From NCBI RefSeq assembly GCF_019285515.1, contig NZ_CP079095.1:682001-746000 (forward strand): a stretch of 64,000 nucleotides of DNA, read 5' to 3'. The position numbers were made by a program, and so were the translations under genes. Below, piece by piece: positions 36,626 through 48,345 of the stretch (position 1 is its first letter; each line of letters begins with the position of its first letter). The notes under the pieces are model-generated. The model searched no databases, was not told where the DNA came from, and was given only the letters and a program-made list of their open reading frames with translations. This DNA is from Methylococcus sp. Mc7. GTDB taxonomy: Bacteria > Pseudomonadota > Gammaproteobacteria > Methylococcales > Methylococcaceae.

Positions 36626-37560
36626 GGCGCCCGCTTTTCGGCGACGCGCAACATGGCGCTCCGCGCCCGGGGATTGCCCCGGACTTCGTCCTCATTCGCC
36701 TTCAGCGGTTTTCCCCGAACGGCAAGGCGCGGTGTCGAACGGGATGCGAAAATCCCGCCCGACATTTCCTTGCCGCGGGCCTCGTCCCGCATGAACCGCT
36801 TGACGATCCGGTCTTCGAGCGAATGAAATGAGATCACCACCAAGCGTCCTCCGGCGGCAAGCGCCTCCACCGCCTCGTTCAATCCCTGTTGCAACTCGCC
36901 CAACTCGTCATTGACGGCGATCCGGATCGCCTGAAAGGTGCGCGTCGCCGGATGCTTGAACTTATCCGCAAACGGGATCGCGGCCTCTATCAGCCGAACC
37001 AGGTCGGTCGTCGTGGCGATCGGACGCCGCTGCCGCTCTTCGGCCACGGCGCGGGCGATGCGTCCGGCAAAACGCTCCTCGCCATACTCCCGCAACACCC
37101 GGGTCAGCTCCCGTTCGGAAACCTCGGCGAGCCACTCCGCGGCGCTGGTCTTCTGGCTCGGGTCCATCCGCATGTCGAGCGGTCCGGCCCGCAGAAAACT
37201 GAATCCGCGCCGGGCATCGTCGAGCTGCGGCGATGACACGCCCAGATCCATCAGGATGCCGTCGACCCGGCCCGTCCATCCTCTTTCGCCGACGATCCGG
37301 CCGATCTCCGAAAAACGGCCGTGCTCGATGGCAAACCGGGCATCGCCGGGCAATCCGGAAGCGCCGGCCGCCGCCACTGCCTCCAAGTCCCGGTCGATCG
37401 CCAGAAGGCGACCCTCCGCGCCCAGGCGCTCCAAGATCGCCCGGCTGTGCCCGCCGCGCCCGAAGGTGCAATCGACGTAAATACCCTCCGGCCGAATTGC
37501 CAGCGCCTCCAGCACCTCGGACAGCATGACGGGGAGGTGCCCGCCTTCCGCCGCCGCCAT
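36622..37560 (-). CDS. rsmH: 16S rRNA m4C1402 methyltransferase RsmH
   Basis: 312-aa SAM-dependent methyltransferase (formerly MraW). N-terminal HLPVMLSEVLEALAIRPEGIYVDCTFGRGGHSRAILERLG holds the SAM-binding loop, followed by DGILMDLGVSSPQLDDARRGFSF and KHPATRTFQAIRIAVNDELGEL, and the C-terminal VVISFHSLEDRIVKRFM. ATG 37560 shares one base with the mraZ stop. Length is standard. Confidence 0.98.
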   Translation of the reverse strand: MAAAEGGHLPVMLSEVLEALAIRPEGIYVDCTFGRGGHSRAILERLGAEGRLLAIDRDLEAVAAAGASGLPGDARFAIEHGRFSEIGRIVGERGWTGRVDGILMDLGVSSPQLDDARRGFSFLRAGPLDMRMDPSQKTSAAEWLAEVSERELTRVLREYGEERFAGRIARAVAEERQRRPIATTTDLVRLIEAAIPFADKFKHPATRTFQAIRIAVNDELGELQQGLNEAVEALAAGGRLVVISFHSLEDRIVKRFMRDEARGKEMSGGIFASRSTPRLAVRGKPLKANEDEVRGNPRARSAMLRVAEKRAP

Positions 37561-38018
37561 CAAAACGCCAGTGCCCCGAGCTCCGGCCCCATGTCCTCGA
37601 GGCCTTCCAGGCTCGCCTCTTCCAGCCATTCCTGGCGGCAGCGTTCCCAAAGGCCTTCATCCCAGATTTCGAACTTGTTGCCCTGGCCGATCAGGACGAC
37701 CTGCTTGTCCAGGCTGGCGAACCGGCGTAACGGCTCGGGTATGAGGAAGCGCCCCTGGCCGTCCAGCTCACATTCGGTGGCATGGCCGATCAGCAGACGT
37801 TGAAGCCGCTTCACCTGTTTGTTCAAGGCCGGAAGTTTCACCAGCTTTCGCTCCAGCTCCTCGAACTCAGGCAAAGGGAAAAGCAGCAGACAGGTATCGG
37901 TTCCAACGGTGACCACCAGTTGTCCCTCGCAGGACTCCCGGAGTTCGGACCTGTAACGGGTAGGCACCGCCATGCGCCCCTTTTCGTCCAGGCTGATGGA
38001 ATTAACGCCTCTGAACAA
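37560..38018 (-). CDS. mraZ: Transcriptional regulator MraZ
   Basis: DNA-binding protein that represses its own dcw operon. The product is 152 aa from TTG 38018, the same length as E. coli MraZ, and begins F-R-G-V-N-S-I-S-L-D-E-K-G-R, the family start. Two SpoVT/AbrB-like half domains are visible: ISLDEKGRMAVPTRYR and ECELDGQGRFLIPEPLRRFASL, each with the D-x-[KQ]-G-R signature. A GTG six codons earlier is an alternative start. Upstream lie a strong promoter and four TGG motifs spaced by 10 bp, the probable MraZ operator. Confidence 0.95.
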   Translation of the reverse strand: MFRGVNSISLDEKGRMAVPTRYRSELRESCEGQLVVTVGTDTCLLLFPLPEFEELERKLVKLPALNKQVKRLQRLLIGHATECELDGQGRFLIPEPLRRFASLDKQVVLIGQGNKFEIWDEGLWERCRQEWLEEASLEGLEDMGPELGALAF

Positions 38019-38032
38019 GCCGCCCCCAAGCT

Positions 38033-38065
38033 CCACATTCCCCCAGAAAGCACCACTTTCCACCA
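38033..38065 (-). promoter_or_regulatory. Putative MraZ operator: four 10-bp-phased TGG repeats
   Basis: Reading on the minus strand, TGGTG, TGGTG, TGGGG and TGGAG start at 38065, 38055, 38045 and 38035, exactly 10 bp apart, just downstream of the promoter -10. MraZ rings are known to bind direct TGGG-like repeats with a 10-bp period upstream of mraZ. Position and period fit; the assignment is inference. Confidence 0.65.
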
Positions 38066-38075
38066 CCTGCGGACC

Positions 38076-38104
38076 ACTATAGAAACGCGCTGAAGGCAAG
38101 TCAA
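38076..38104 (-). promoter_or_regulatory. Sigma70-type promoter of the dcw operon
   Basis: Minus strand TTGACT (38104-38099), 17-bp spacer, TATAGT (38081-38076). Only one base of each hexamer differs from consensus at optimal spacing, and transcription should start near 38069. It is the only strong promoter I see before the sixteen genes mraZ to lpxC. Confidence 0.8.
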
Positions 38105-38114
38105 GATGAGTTGC

Positions 38115-38151
38115 AAAAAAAACTCACCGCCTTGTTTGGCGGAGATTTTTT
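38115..38151. terminator. Bidirectional-looking terminator between ligA and mraZ
   Basis: CCGCC/GGCGG hairpin with a TTGTTT loop (38127-38142), flanked by eight A on the left and six T on the right, so it forms a U-tract on either strand. On the minus strand it would end ligA transcription only about 10 bp before the -35 of the mraZ promoter. The stem is short (5 bp plus 2 after a mismatch). The rest of 38152-38380 holds another GC-rich hairpin (GGGCCG near 38164 with CGGCCC near 38202) and no gene. Confidence 0.6.
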
Positions 38152-38380
38152 GCTCGTTTGACCGGGCCGGGAGAGGTGCCGGCAACGCCTTCTGCAGCCA
38201 CGGCCCGGTTTGAAAAAAACGGCAGGGCAAGTCCGTCGGAAAACCTGGAACGGATCGCTATCGAAGGCACGGGAAGTTTTCAGGCTGACGGCGGAACGAG
38301 CCGGCGATGAAGAACGAAGGGCAATGACAGGGAAGACCGCTTTCGGCCGGGGGACGCTGGCACGCCAAAACCGGGGGAAG

Positions 38381-41127
<2,747 letters not shown>

Positions 41128-41135
41128 TTCGCCCC

Positions 41136-44100
41136 TCAAACCGAAGCCAGATCGACCGCCGCGTCGATGTCCACCGCCACGATGCGCGACACCCCGGGCT
41201 CCCGCATGGTGACTCCCGCCAGGTATTGAGCAATTTCCATCGTGGCCTTGTTATGGGTAATGAAGAGAAATTGTACTTTCTCGGACATTTCTTTTACCAA
41301 TTGGCTGAACCGGCCGACGTTGGCATCGTCCAGCGGCGCGTCCACCTCGTCCAGCAGGCAGAAGGGCGCGGGGTTCAGCTCGAAGATGGAGAATACCAGG
41401 GCCGCCGCCGTCAGCGCCTTTTCGCCGCCGGAGAGAAGGTGGATCGAGCTGTTGCGCTTGCCGGGCGGCTGGGCCATGACGCTCACCCCGGCGCTCAGCA
41501 GGTTGTTTTCCGTGAGCTCCAGGGCGGCTCTCCCGCCGCCGAAAAGCTTGGGGAACATGCGCTGAAAGCCGGCATCGATCTTTTCGAAGGTCTCCTTGAA
41601 CCGCGCCCGGCACTCCCGGTCGATCTTTTCGATGGCCCGCTCGAGCGTCGCCAGGGACTCGGTGAGATCCCGGTCCTGTTCCTCCAGATAGCGCTGACGC
41701 GCCTCCTGCTCCTGATATTCCTGCATCGCCGTCAGATTGACCGGCCCGAGCCGGTCGATCTCCTCCCCCAGGCGGGTGACCGACGCCTGCCAGGCGCTTT
41801 CCTCGGCTTCTTCCGGCAACTCCGCCACGATCGCCGCGGGCGCCGCCCCGAGTTCCGCAAACTGCTCCTCGATGCCTTGGCGGCGGACTTCGGCGGTCTG
41901 CCAGGCCAACTTGATCTGGCCGATATTTTCCCGCAAGACCGCCAGCTCGTGCTCCGCGCGCTGGCGATCTCCCGAAACGCGCCGGATGTCCGATTCGAGT
42001 TCGCTGAGCCGGCGGCGCTGGCGCGTCATTTCGGCCTCCAGGACGCCGCGTTCCTCCGTCAGCGCCTCGAGGCGCAGCCGTTCGTCCTCCAGAGGCGTCT
42101 CCGACTCCTCCAGCTTCCGGACGATGGCGGCGAGCCGGTCGGAAGTCTGGCCGTGCTGCTGCTCCAACCGCCGCAGATGGGAGCGGGTCAGCGATTCGTT
42201 CGATTCGAGCGTGGCTGCCCGGCCGCGGAGCGCGCGAACTTCCTCGTGCAGCGACTTCTCCGCGGCCTCGGCACCGGCGAACGCATCCTCCAGCACCCGC
42301 CGCTCCGCCATCCGCTGCGCCGCCGCATCCTGCAGCCGGAGCGAATCGCTCTCGGCCGCCCGCAAGGCCTCCTCGGCTTCGGCACGCTTCTCGGCGAGTT
42401 CCGCGCCCTGGTCGACCAGCTCGTCGAGCTCATGGCCGAGCTGGGTCAGGCGATGCCCCAATTGTTCGCTCCTGGCTTCGGCCGCGGCCAACTCCGACCG
42501 CGCGCGGGAAAGCTGCGCGGAAAGGTCGTCACCCTTCTTCCTTGCCTCGCGCCACGTCGCCTCCAGGCGCTCCAGTTCCGTCTCGGCTTCCGCTGCCTCC
42601 GCTTCCAGAACTTCGGACTGCTCCCTCAGCTCGTCGGCCTGCCGCCGGCATTCGCGCAGCTCCCGCTCGCGGGCAAGCGCGCCGGCATGTCCTGCATCCG
42701 GCTTCTGCACCAGCATCCAGCCCTTCCCGATACGGATTCCGCCGGGCGTCACCACGGACTCGTGCGGCTGCAGCGATCGCGCCCGGTCCGCCGCCTCCGC
42801 CGGATCGGACGCGCAGTAAATCCCTCCCAGCAAGCCTTCGAGGGCCAGGGGAGCGCGGACACGGTCCAGCAGACGCTGCCCGGCGGACCATTCGGGGGCC
42901 TCCCCTTGCCGATACTCGCAAAGCGCCAAAGACTCCGCCGGCTCCTGGGTCTGGAGGTTCGCGGCGTAAGGCGCCAGACTGTCGACGCATACCGCTTCGA
43001 GGTGCATCCCCAGGACCGTCTCCACGGCATTCTCCCAACCGGGCGACACCTCGATCTTCTCGCCCAAACGGTCGGCGCCCGAGAGTTGCCATGCGTCGAG
43101 CAACGTCTCCAGGGCACCGCGATCGCGCCCCATCGCATGGCGTTGCAGGGTCTCGAGCGAAGCGACCTTCCCCTGCAAGGCGTGCAGGCCGGCCCGAATC
43201 CGGTTCAGGCGTTCACGCGCGGAGCGCAACCGTTCACGCTGCCGCTCCGCTTCCCCTGCCAATGCTTCGGCCGCGCCGAGCATCTCTTCCCGCTCCGCCT
43301 CGAGGCCGGCCGCGTCCGCGCGGAGCGCTTCCACGTCCAGGCCGGCAAGCACGCGCTCCAGTTCCGACTGCTGTTGCGACAGGCGCTGGCGCCGCCCGCC
43401 GAGCAGCTGCTCCTGCTCCCGCAGCTGCTGCAGCCGCGAACGCTGCAGAGCCGCCTGCCCTTCGAGCTTGTGCCGATCGCCAGTCAGCGCTTCCAAGCCT
43501 TCGCGGCACTCCTTCAGCTTCGCTTCCGCGGTTTGCCGAACCGAAACCGCTTCCGCCTCCTCCCGCTCCAGAGAGGCCAGCGTTCCGACGAGTTCGGCCG
43601 CCTCCGCACGTACCTCCTCGAGCCGAAACCGGTCTTCGTCGCGGTCGGATTCGGCTTTCCGCAATTCGGCCTCGACCCGCTCCCGCTCCTGAACCAGTTC
43701 CTCCCTCGACTTCCGGGTGTGGCGTATGAACTGATCCAGGCGGCTGATTTCCGCGCCCAGTTCGTAGAACCGTCCCTGCTGGGCATCGAGTTTTTCCTGG
43801 GCGCCGCCGCGGAGCCGGGCCAGCTCCTCCAGCCGCCCCTCGCAGGCATGCTCCTCGCCGGTGAGTCGCCGGAACCGCTCCTCCGAGTCCTTCAGTTCGC
43901 CTCGGAGCCGATCGAGTTGCCGCTCCAGCGTACGCCAGCGCAGCCCGAGCAGTTCGAGCTTGAGCCGGCGCTCTTCGTCACGCAAGGCTATGAATTTCTC
44001 GGCCTTCCTGGCCTGGCGCTGCAGATGCCCCAGCTGCCGTCCGACTTCCTCGCGCAAATCGGCCAGGCGCTCGAGGTTCTCGCGGGTATGGCGCATCCGT

Positions 44101-44645
44101 TGCTCGGTCTCGTGCCGTCGCTCCTTGTACTTGGAAATGCCGGCCGCCTCTTCGATGACTTCGCGCATTTCGTCCGGCTTCGCCTCGATCAACCGGGAAA
44201 TCGTGCCCTGCTCGATGATCGCATAGCTGCGCGCGCCCAGCCCCGTACCCAGGAACAGATCGGTGATGTCCCTGCGGCGGCAGCGCGTGCCGTTCAGGAA
44301 ATAGCTCGACTGGCCGTCGCGGGCAACCTGGCGCCGGATGGCGATCTGCTGATACTTCCCGTATTCGCCCCCGGCCCGTCCGGAAGAGTTGTCGAAAACC
44401 AGCTCGACGGAAGCCAGGCTCGCCGGCTTCCGGGTGCTGGAGCCGTTGAAGATGACGTCCGCCATGGTTTCGCCGCGCAAATGGCGCGCCGAGCTTTCCC
44501 CCATGACCCAGCGCACCGCGTCTATGACATTCGACTTGCCGCAGCCGTTCGGCCCCACCACCCCCACCAGGTTGCCCGGCAAGGGTATGGTCGTCGGATC
44601 CACGAAGGACTTGAAACCGGCGATCTTGAGCTTTTCCAGTCGCAT
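41136..44645 (-). CDS. smc: Chromosome segregation protein SMC
   Basis: 1169-aa condensin ATPase. N-terminal head with Walker [24 protein letters not shown] (near residues 30-50), long coiled coil, hinge near 510-660 ([37 protein letters not shown]), second coiled coil, and C-terminal head with signature [21 protein letters not shown] and Walker [20 protein letters not shown]. All ATPase motifs are intact. The gene starts the smc-zipA-ligA block and is divergent from queF (145 bp between starts). Confidence 0.98.
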   Translation of the reverse strand: MRLEKLKIAGFKSFVDPTTIPLPGNLVGVVGPNGCGKSNVIDAVRWVMGESSARHLRGETMADVIFNGSSTRKPASLASVELVFDNSSGRAGGEYGKYQQIAIRRQVARDGQSSYFLNGTRCRRRDITDLFLGTGLGARSYAIIEQGTISRLIEAKPDEMREVIEEAAGISKYKERRHETEQRMRHTRENLERLADLREEVGRQLGHLQRQARKAEKFIALRDEERRLKLELLGLRWRTLERQLDRLRGELKDSEERFRRLTGEEHACEGRLEELARLRGGAQEKLDAQQGRFYELGAEISRLDQFIRHTRKSREELVQERERVEAELRKAESDRDEDRFRLEEVRAEAAELVGTLASLEREEAEAVSVRQTAEAKLKECREGLEALTGDRHKLEGQAALQRSRLQQLREQEQLLGGRRQRLSQQQSELERVLAGLDVEALRADAAGLEAEREEMLGAAEALAGEAERQRERLRSARERLNRIRAGLHALQGKVASLETLQRHAMGRDRGALETLLDAWQLSGADRLGEKIEVSPGWENAVETVLGMHLEAVCVDSLAPYAANLQTQEPAESLALCEYRQGEAPEWSAGQRLLDRVRAPLALEGLLGGIYCASDPAEAADRARSLQPHESVVTPGGIRIGKGWMLVQKPDAGHAGALARERELRECRRQADELREQSEVLEAEAAEAETELERLEATWREARKKGDDLSAQLSRARSELAAAEARSEQLGHRLTQLGHELDELVDQGAELAEKRAEAEEALRAAESDSLRLQDAAAQRMAERRVLEDAFAGAEAAEKSLHEEVRALRGRAATLESNESLTRSHLRRLEQQHGQTSDRLAAIVRKLEESETPLEDERLRLEALTEERGVLEAEMTRQRRRLSELESDIRRVSGDRQRAEHELAVLRENIGQIKLAWQTAEVRRQGIEEQFAELGAAPAAIVAELPEEAEESAWQASVTRLGEEIDRLGPVNLTAMQEYQEQEARQRYLEEQDRDLTESLATLERAIEKIDRECRARFKETFEKIDAGFQRMFPKLFGGGRAALELTENNLLSAGVSVMAQPPGKRNSSIHLLSGGEKALTAAALVFSIFELNPAPFCLLDEVDAPLDDANVGRFSQLVKEMSEKVQFLFITHNKATMEIAQYLAGVTMREPGVSRIVAVDIDAAVDLASV

Positions 44646-44790
44646 GGGGATTCAGGACGATGACACCGGAAGGGGCGTCGGGACGGCGATTGTTCGGGGC
44701 TGGCGTAACACGCTATTATACAGGTCGAAGCCGGCACCCGCCCGAATGTCGGGCGCCGGATGCACCATAGCAATACACGAACGACGCCTG

Positions 44791-45180
44791 ATGCCTTCCC
44801 AGCCTAGCAAGACCCTGGAAACCTTCGACAATCCCCGTCCGGAACACGACTACACGATCCGCATCGAAATTCCCGAATTCACCTGCCTGTGCCCCAAGAC
44901 CGGGCAGCCCGACTTCGCGACGATCCTGCTGGAATACGTCCCCGACCGGCAGTGCATCGAACTCAAATCGCTGAAAATGTACGTCTGGTCCTTCCGGAAC
45001 GAAGGGGCCTTTCACGAAGCCGTGACCAACGCCATTCTGGACGACCTGGCCCGCGCCTCATCTCCTCGATTCATGCGTGTGACCGCGAGATTCAACGTAC
45101 GCGGCGGTATTTACACGACCGTGGTGGCGGAACGGCGCGCGCAGGGCTGGGAACCGGCGGCCCCGGTCGCCCTGCCCTAG
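44791..45180 (+). CDS. queF: NADPH-dependent 7-cyano-7-deazaguanine reductase QueF
   Basis: 129-aa single-domain QueF that reduces preQ0 to preQ1 in queuosine synthesis. Active-site block [43 protein letters not shown], with the thioimide-forming Cys34 and the acid Asp41, plus the substrate-binding Glu region. This is the short (B. subtilis-type) form rather than the long E. coli form. ATG 44791. A TATTAT -10-like box lies near 44711; I saw no preQ1 riboswitch. Confidence 0.96.
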   Translation: MPSQPSKTLETFDNPRPEHDYTIRIEIPEFTCLCPKTGQPDFATILLEYVPDRQCIELKSLKMYVWSFRNEGAFHEAVTNAILDDLARASSPRFMRVTARFNVRGGIYTTVVAERRAQGWEPAAPVALP

Positions 45181-45184
45181 GGCG

Positions 45185-45820
45185 TCATTTCCGTTTTTCG
45201 AGCAGGCTCTCGCGCCAGGCCCCGGACAGCGCATCCAGATTCAGCAGCCTGGAAATGACCTCTTGCTGCCTGGGTCCTTTGACCAGGGCCAGCATGGCCT
45301 CGCGCACGCTGACGCGTCCCGGGTCCTCCGCAATGCGCTCCAGCCTGTCGCCGACCCGGAGATCTCCTTCTTCCAGCACCCTCAGATAGAACCCCACGCG
45401 GCCGGAGACGAGAAAGCGTTTGGGAAAGGTGTTGTCGCCCACCTTGACGCCGAGCTTGAAGCAGGGAACCCTGGGCTGCGTCACCTGGAACAGTACCGGC
45501 CCCGCCCGGAACTTGTCGCCTATGTGCACCTCCTCATCGCCACCGCCGGCGAGGGTCAAATTCTCCCCGAAATAACCGCAGGGCAGGGTTTCGATACCGA
45601 GGTCCTCCCGCCAGTAGCCGTAGTTGTCGGCGCTGTAGGCATAAACCGCCTTGTCGGGTCCGCCGTGGTTTTCCCGGTCGACTTGAACGTCACCCTCGAT
45701 GCCGGCCGCTCCGACTCTGACGGGGTGATCGACCGGCGTCTTGTAGATGCCCGTGCCGACGCGGCGGCCGGCATGTTCGATCAGGCGTTCGCTGCCGATG
45801 CTGATCCCTACGATTTTCAT
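45185..45820 (-). CDS. MOSC domain protein (YiiM-like)
   Basis: 211-aa cytoplasmic protein. Contains the MOSC beta-strand core: GIEGDVQVDRENHGGPDKAVYAYSADNYGYW, CGYFGENLTLAGG, IGDKFRAGPVLFQVTQPRVPCFKLG (with the conserved Cys) and a C-terminal 3-alpha YiiM-type tail. YiiM/YcbX-group proteins bind molybdenum cofactor and reduce N-hydroxylated bases. ATG 45820 overlaps the rnhB stop by 4 bp, so it is expressed with rnhB; the functional link is unclear. Confidence 0.88.
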   Translation of the reverse strand: MKIVGISIGSERLIEHAGRRVGTGIYKTPVDHPVRVGAAGIEGDVQVDRENHGGPDKAVYAYSADNYGYWREDLGIETLPCGYFGENLTLAGGGDEEVHIGDKFRAGPVLFQVTQPRVPCFKLGVKVGDNTFPKRFLVSGRVGFYLRVLEEGDLRVGDRLERIAEDPGRVSVREAMLALVKGPRQQEVISRLLNLDALSGAWRESLLEKRK

Positions 45821-46398
45821 GAAGCCGAACCCCGGTCGATGGCGTCCCGCACCGGCGCAAAACTGCGCCGGTGGCAAACACTCACGCCCAGGCTGGATAA
45901 GCGATCGACGTGCATTCGCGTCGGGTAACCCTTGTGCACCCCCAGCGCGTAGCCTGGACAAAGCCGATCCAGCACCTGCATCTCCCGATCCCTGAAGACC
46001 TTGGCGAGAATCGATGCGGCCGCGATCTCGGCCACCGAAGCATCCCCCCCGACGATGGCCTCGCCGGGGCAATCCAAGGGGGGGTAACGGTTGCCGTCCA
46101 CCTTGATCCAGTCCGGCGGAACGGGCAGCGCGGCGACCGCCCGGCACATGGCCAAATGGGTGGCTTGCAGGATATTGAGCCGGTCAATTTCAGCCACTTC
46201 CGCCCGCCCCACCGCCCAGGCCAGGGACTCCGACCTGATGCGGCCGGCCAGCGCCAACCTGCGCTCCGGGCTCAGCCGTTTCGAATCGTCGAAGCCACCG
46301 GTATCCTGGCCGGGAGCGAAAATGACCGCCGCGGCGATCACCGGACCGGCGATGCAACCGCGCCCCACCTCGTCGATGCCTGCAACCAGACGCGCCAC
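45817..46398 (-). CDS. rnhB: Ribonuclease HII
   Basis: 193-aa nuclease cleaving RNA in RNA-DNA hybrids, including single misincorporated ribonucleotides. N-terminal VAGIDEVGRGCIAGPVIAAAVIF has the catalytic Asp-Glu pair (IDE), GGFDDSKRLSPERR follows, and the third acidic site is in WIKVDGN, the fourth in GGDASVAEIAAASILAKVFRD. It lies 22 bp after lpxA where lpxB would normally intervene. Confidence 0.97.
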   Translation of the reverse strand: MARLVAGIDEVGRGCIAGPVIAAAVIFAPGQDTGGFDDSKRLSPERRLALAGRIRSESLAWAVGRAEVAEIDRLNILQATHLAMCRAVAALPVPPDWIKVDGNRYPPLDCPGEAIVGGDASVAEIAAASILAKVFRDREMQVLDRLCPGYALGVHKGYPTRMHVDRLSSLGVSVCHRRSFAPVRDAIDRGSAS

Positions 46399-46420
46399 CC
46401 AAAGCCCCCTCTTGCAACGT

Positions 46421-47191
46421 TCAGCGGATGATGCTGCGGCCCTTCGCCCTCAGAAAATCCACCATGCAGGCGACCTCCGGTCCGTCCTCGCTCATTTCCT
46501 CCAGCAGGCGGATCGCTTCCTCGAGCTTGAAACCGGTCTTGTAGACGATTTTGTAGGCTTTCTTGATCTGCCTGATCGCCACCGAATCGAATCCGTTCCG
46601 CTCCAGTCCAACGGCATTGATTCCATGCGGCTTGGTCGGCCGCCCCCCCACCATCACATAGGGCGGCACGTCGCGGGAAATCACGCTGCCCATGGCGGAG
46701 AAGCTGTGCTGCCCTATCCGGCAGAATTGATGGACCAGGGAGAAGCCGCCGAGGATGGCGTCGTCATCGACCCTCACATGGCCCGCCAGGGAGGCCGCGT
46801 TGGCCATGATGACCCGGTTTCCGATCACACAGTCGTGGGCCACGTGGGTATAGGCCATGAAGAGGTTGTCGTCGCCGATGCGGGTAACCCCCTTGTCCTG
46901 AACCGTGCCGCGATGGAGAGTGGCGAACTCGCGTACCACGTTCCGGTCGCCGATTTCCAGCGCGGTCGGTTCACCGCGGTACTTCTTGTCCTGCGGATCC
47001 TCGCCGACCGAGGCGAACTGGAAAATGCGGTTGTCGCCGCCGATCCGGGTAGCGCCCCGGATAACGACGTGAGGGCCGATGACCGTTCCCGCTCCGATAC
47101 TGACGCCGCTACCGACGATGGAATAGGCACCGATCTCGACGCCTTCTCCGATATCCGCCGCCGGATCGACGATCGCCGTCGGGTGGATCAA
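46421..47191 (-). CDS. lpxA: UDP-N-acetylglucosamine acyltransferase LpxA
   Basis: 256-aa trimeric left-handed beta-helix enzyme for the first step of lipid A synthesis. Hexapeptide repeats run from residue 3 to about 180 ([26 protein letters not shown]...), with the catalytic His in [15 protein letters not shown] and the C-terminal helical domain ([21 protein letters not shown]). The start is set at TTG 47191, which overlaps the fabZ stop (TTGA) and gives the family N-terminus; an ATG eight codons upstream (47215) is possible. Confidence 0.95.
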   Translation of the reverse strand: MIHPTAIVDPAADIGEGVEIGAYSIVGSGVSIGAGTVIGPHVVIRGATRIGGDNRIFQFASVGEDPQDKKYRGEPTALEIGDRNVVREFATLHRGTVQDKGVTRIGDDNLFMAYTHVAHDCVIGNRVIMANAASLAGHVRVDDDAILGGFSLVHQFCRIGQHSFSAMGSVISRDVPPYVMVGGRPTKPHGINAVGLERNGFDSVAIRQIKKAYKIVYKTGFKLEEAIRLLEEMSEDGPEVACMVDFLRAKGRSIIR

Positions 47192-47628
47192 GAGCCCTGC
47201 TCCGCAGCTGCACACATGATCTCGGCGCTGGCCACGAACTCGCCTTCGACGTCGGCACGGCAGGCGAACGCCCAGATGTTCCGCTTGTGGCGCAAATACG
47301 TCGCCTCGAGCCGAAGCTGGTCGCCCGGCACGACGGGGCGCTTGAAACGCACCTTGTCGAGCCCGACCAGGTAGTAGGTCGCCCCCTTGCCGAGCACGTC
47401 GGGCGCCGTCTCCGAGGCGAGCAGGCCGGTCGTCTGCGCCAGCGCCTCGATGATCAGCACCCCCGGCATGATCGGCACTTGCGGGAAATGCCCCTGAAAG
47501 AAAGGTTCGTTATAAGTGACGTTTTTAATGGCGAGCAGCCGGTTCCCGGGCTCGCACTCCAGCACTCTATCTACCAGAAGAAACGGGTAACGATGAGGCA
47601 AAAAATCCTTGATCGCTTGAATATCCAA
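47188..47628 (-). CDS. fabZ: 3-hydroxyacyl-ACP dehydratase FabZ
   Basis: 146-aa hotdog-fold dehydratase of fatty-acid elongation. N-terminal [19 protein letters not shown], catalytic His47 in [14 protein letters not shown] and Glu61 in LIIEALAQ. Directly after skp (50 bp) and before lpxA (TTGA overlap). In most gammaproteobacteria lpxD lies between skp and fabZ; here it is absent. Confidence 0.98.
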   Translation of the reverse strand: MDIQAIKDFLPHRYPFLLVDRVLECEPGNRLLAIKNVTYNEPFFQGHFPQVPIMPGVLIIEALAQTTGLLASETAPDVLGKGATYYLVGLDKVRFKRPVVPGDQLRLEATYLRHKRNIWAFACRADVEGEFVASAEIMCAAAEQGS

Positions 47629-47678
47629 TACTTTTTCCTTCTCGGGTTTCGTCGTCAGGCCATCAACCCGAATCCGGT

Positions 47679-48188
47679 CTATTTCTTCTTACCCGAGGGA
47701 CGGTAGCTCGCAACCAGCCTCTTCTCGACTTTATCGGTCACGTCGATGCTTTCCGCCGCATAGACCACGCCGTCGGTCAGCAGCAGATCGAAGCTTTCCT
47801 CCTTTGCGAGCGACTGGATCGCCTCGAAGATTTCCTTCTGAAGCTGGGCCAGCTCCTCGTTTCTCCGCAAGTTGAAGTCCTCGCGGAATTCATCCTGCGC
47901 CCTCTTGGCTTCGCGCTTGCGGTTCATGAGATCGCGCTCCTGCTCCTTGGTGATCTCCCCGCCTTTCGCCAGACGCTCTTCCAGGGACTTGATCTCCTTC
48001 TGTTCCGCGACCAGTTTCTTGTCCCTGCCGGAGAATTCCTTCTCCAGTTCCTTCTTGGCGGCTTCAGCCTGCGGCGCTTTTTCCAGCAACCGCCCCACAT
48101 TGACGAAGCCGATCTTGATGTCGGCCGCGCAGGGTTCGGCAAAGACCGCCGCCGCCATGAGCAAAGGCAATAGAACTTTCCGTACCAT
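47679..48188 (-). CDS. skp: Periplasmic chaperone Skp/OmpH
   Basis: 169-aa secreted holdase that delivers unfolded outer-membrane proteins to BamA. Signal peptide 1-22 ([21 protein letters not shown]), [21 protein letters not shown] start of the mature protein, then a long charged coiled coil (about residues 45-130) and a C-terminal [23 protein letters not shown] block. ATG 48188. A perfect -10 box upstream (48308-48313) suggests its own promoter in addition to read-through from bamA. Confidence 0.95.
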   Translation of the reverse strand: MVRKVLLPLLMAAAVFAEPCAADIKIGFVNVGRLLEKAPQAEAAKKELEKEFSGRDKKLVAEQKEIKSLEERLAKGGEITKEQERDLMNRKREAKRAQDEFREDFNLRRNEELAQLQKEIFEAIQSLAKEESFDLLLTDGVVYAAESIDVTDKVEKRLVASYRPSGKKK

Positions 48189-48307
48189 ATTCCTCTCCGA
48201 TGATGAATGTTGACCGCGGCAGAAATGCCGCTGATTCGGGAACCTGTCCTTACCCCTAAGCCGCGAGGGGCTCGGCCGGGCTTTCACAGACGCCGGAAAC
48301 CCGCCGC

Positions 48308-48313
48308 ATTATA
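48308..48313 (-). promoter_or_regulatory. Putative -10 box upstream of skp
   Basis: TATAAT on the minus strand in the 157-bp bamA-skp gap, preceded by TTTTTG but without a good -35 at 17 bp. It could drive skp-fabZ-lpxA-rnhB independently of bamA. Confidence 0.4.
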
Positions 48314-48345
48314 CAAAAATACTCGCCCCTGCCCGACACGCCGGG

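Noticed and set aside
41226-44663. Plus-strand open frame opposite smc
   Set aside because: Leu/Arg/Gln-rich low-complexity translation caused by the codon bias of the smc coiled coils; no start signal or family features.
44646-44790. preQ1 riboswitch upstream of queF
   Set aside because: No C-rich loop plus A-rich tail arrangement next to the ribosome-binding site was seen.
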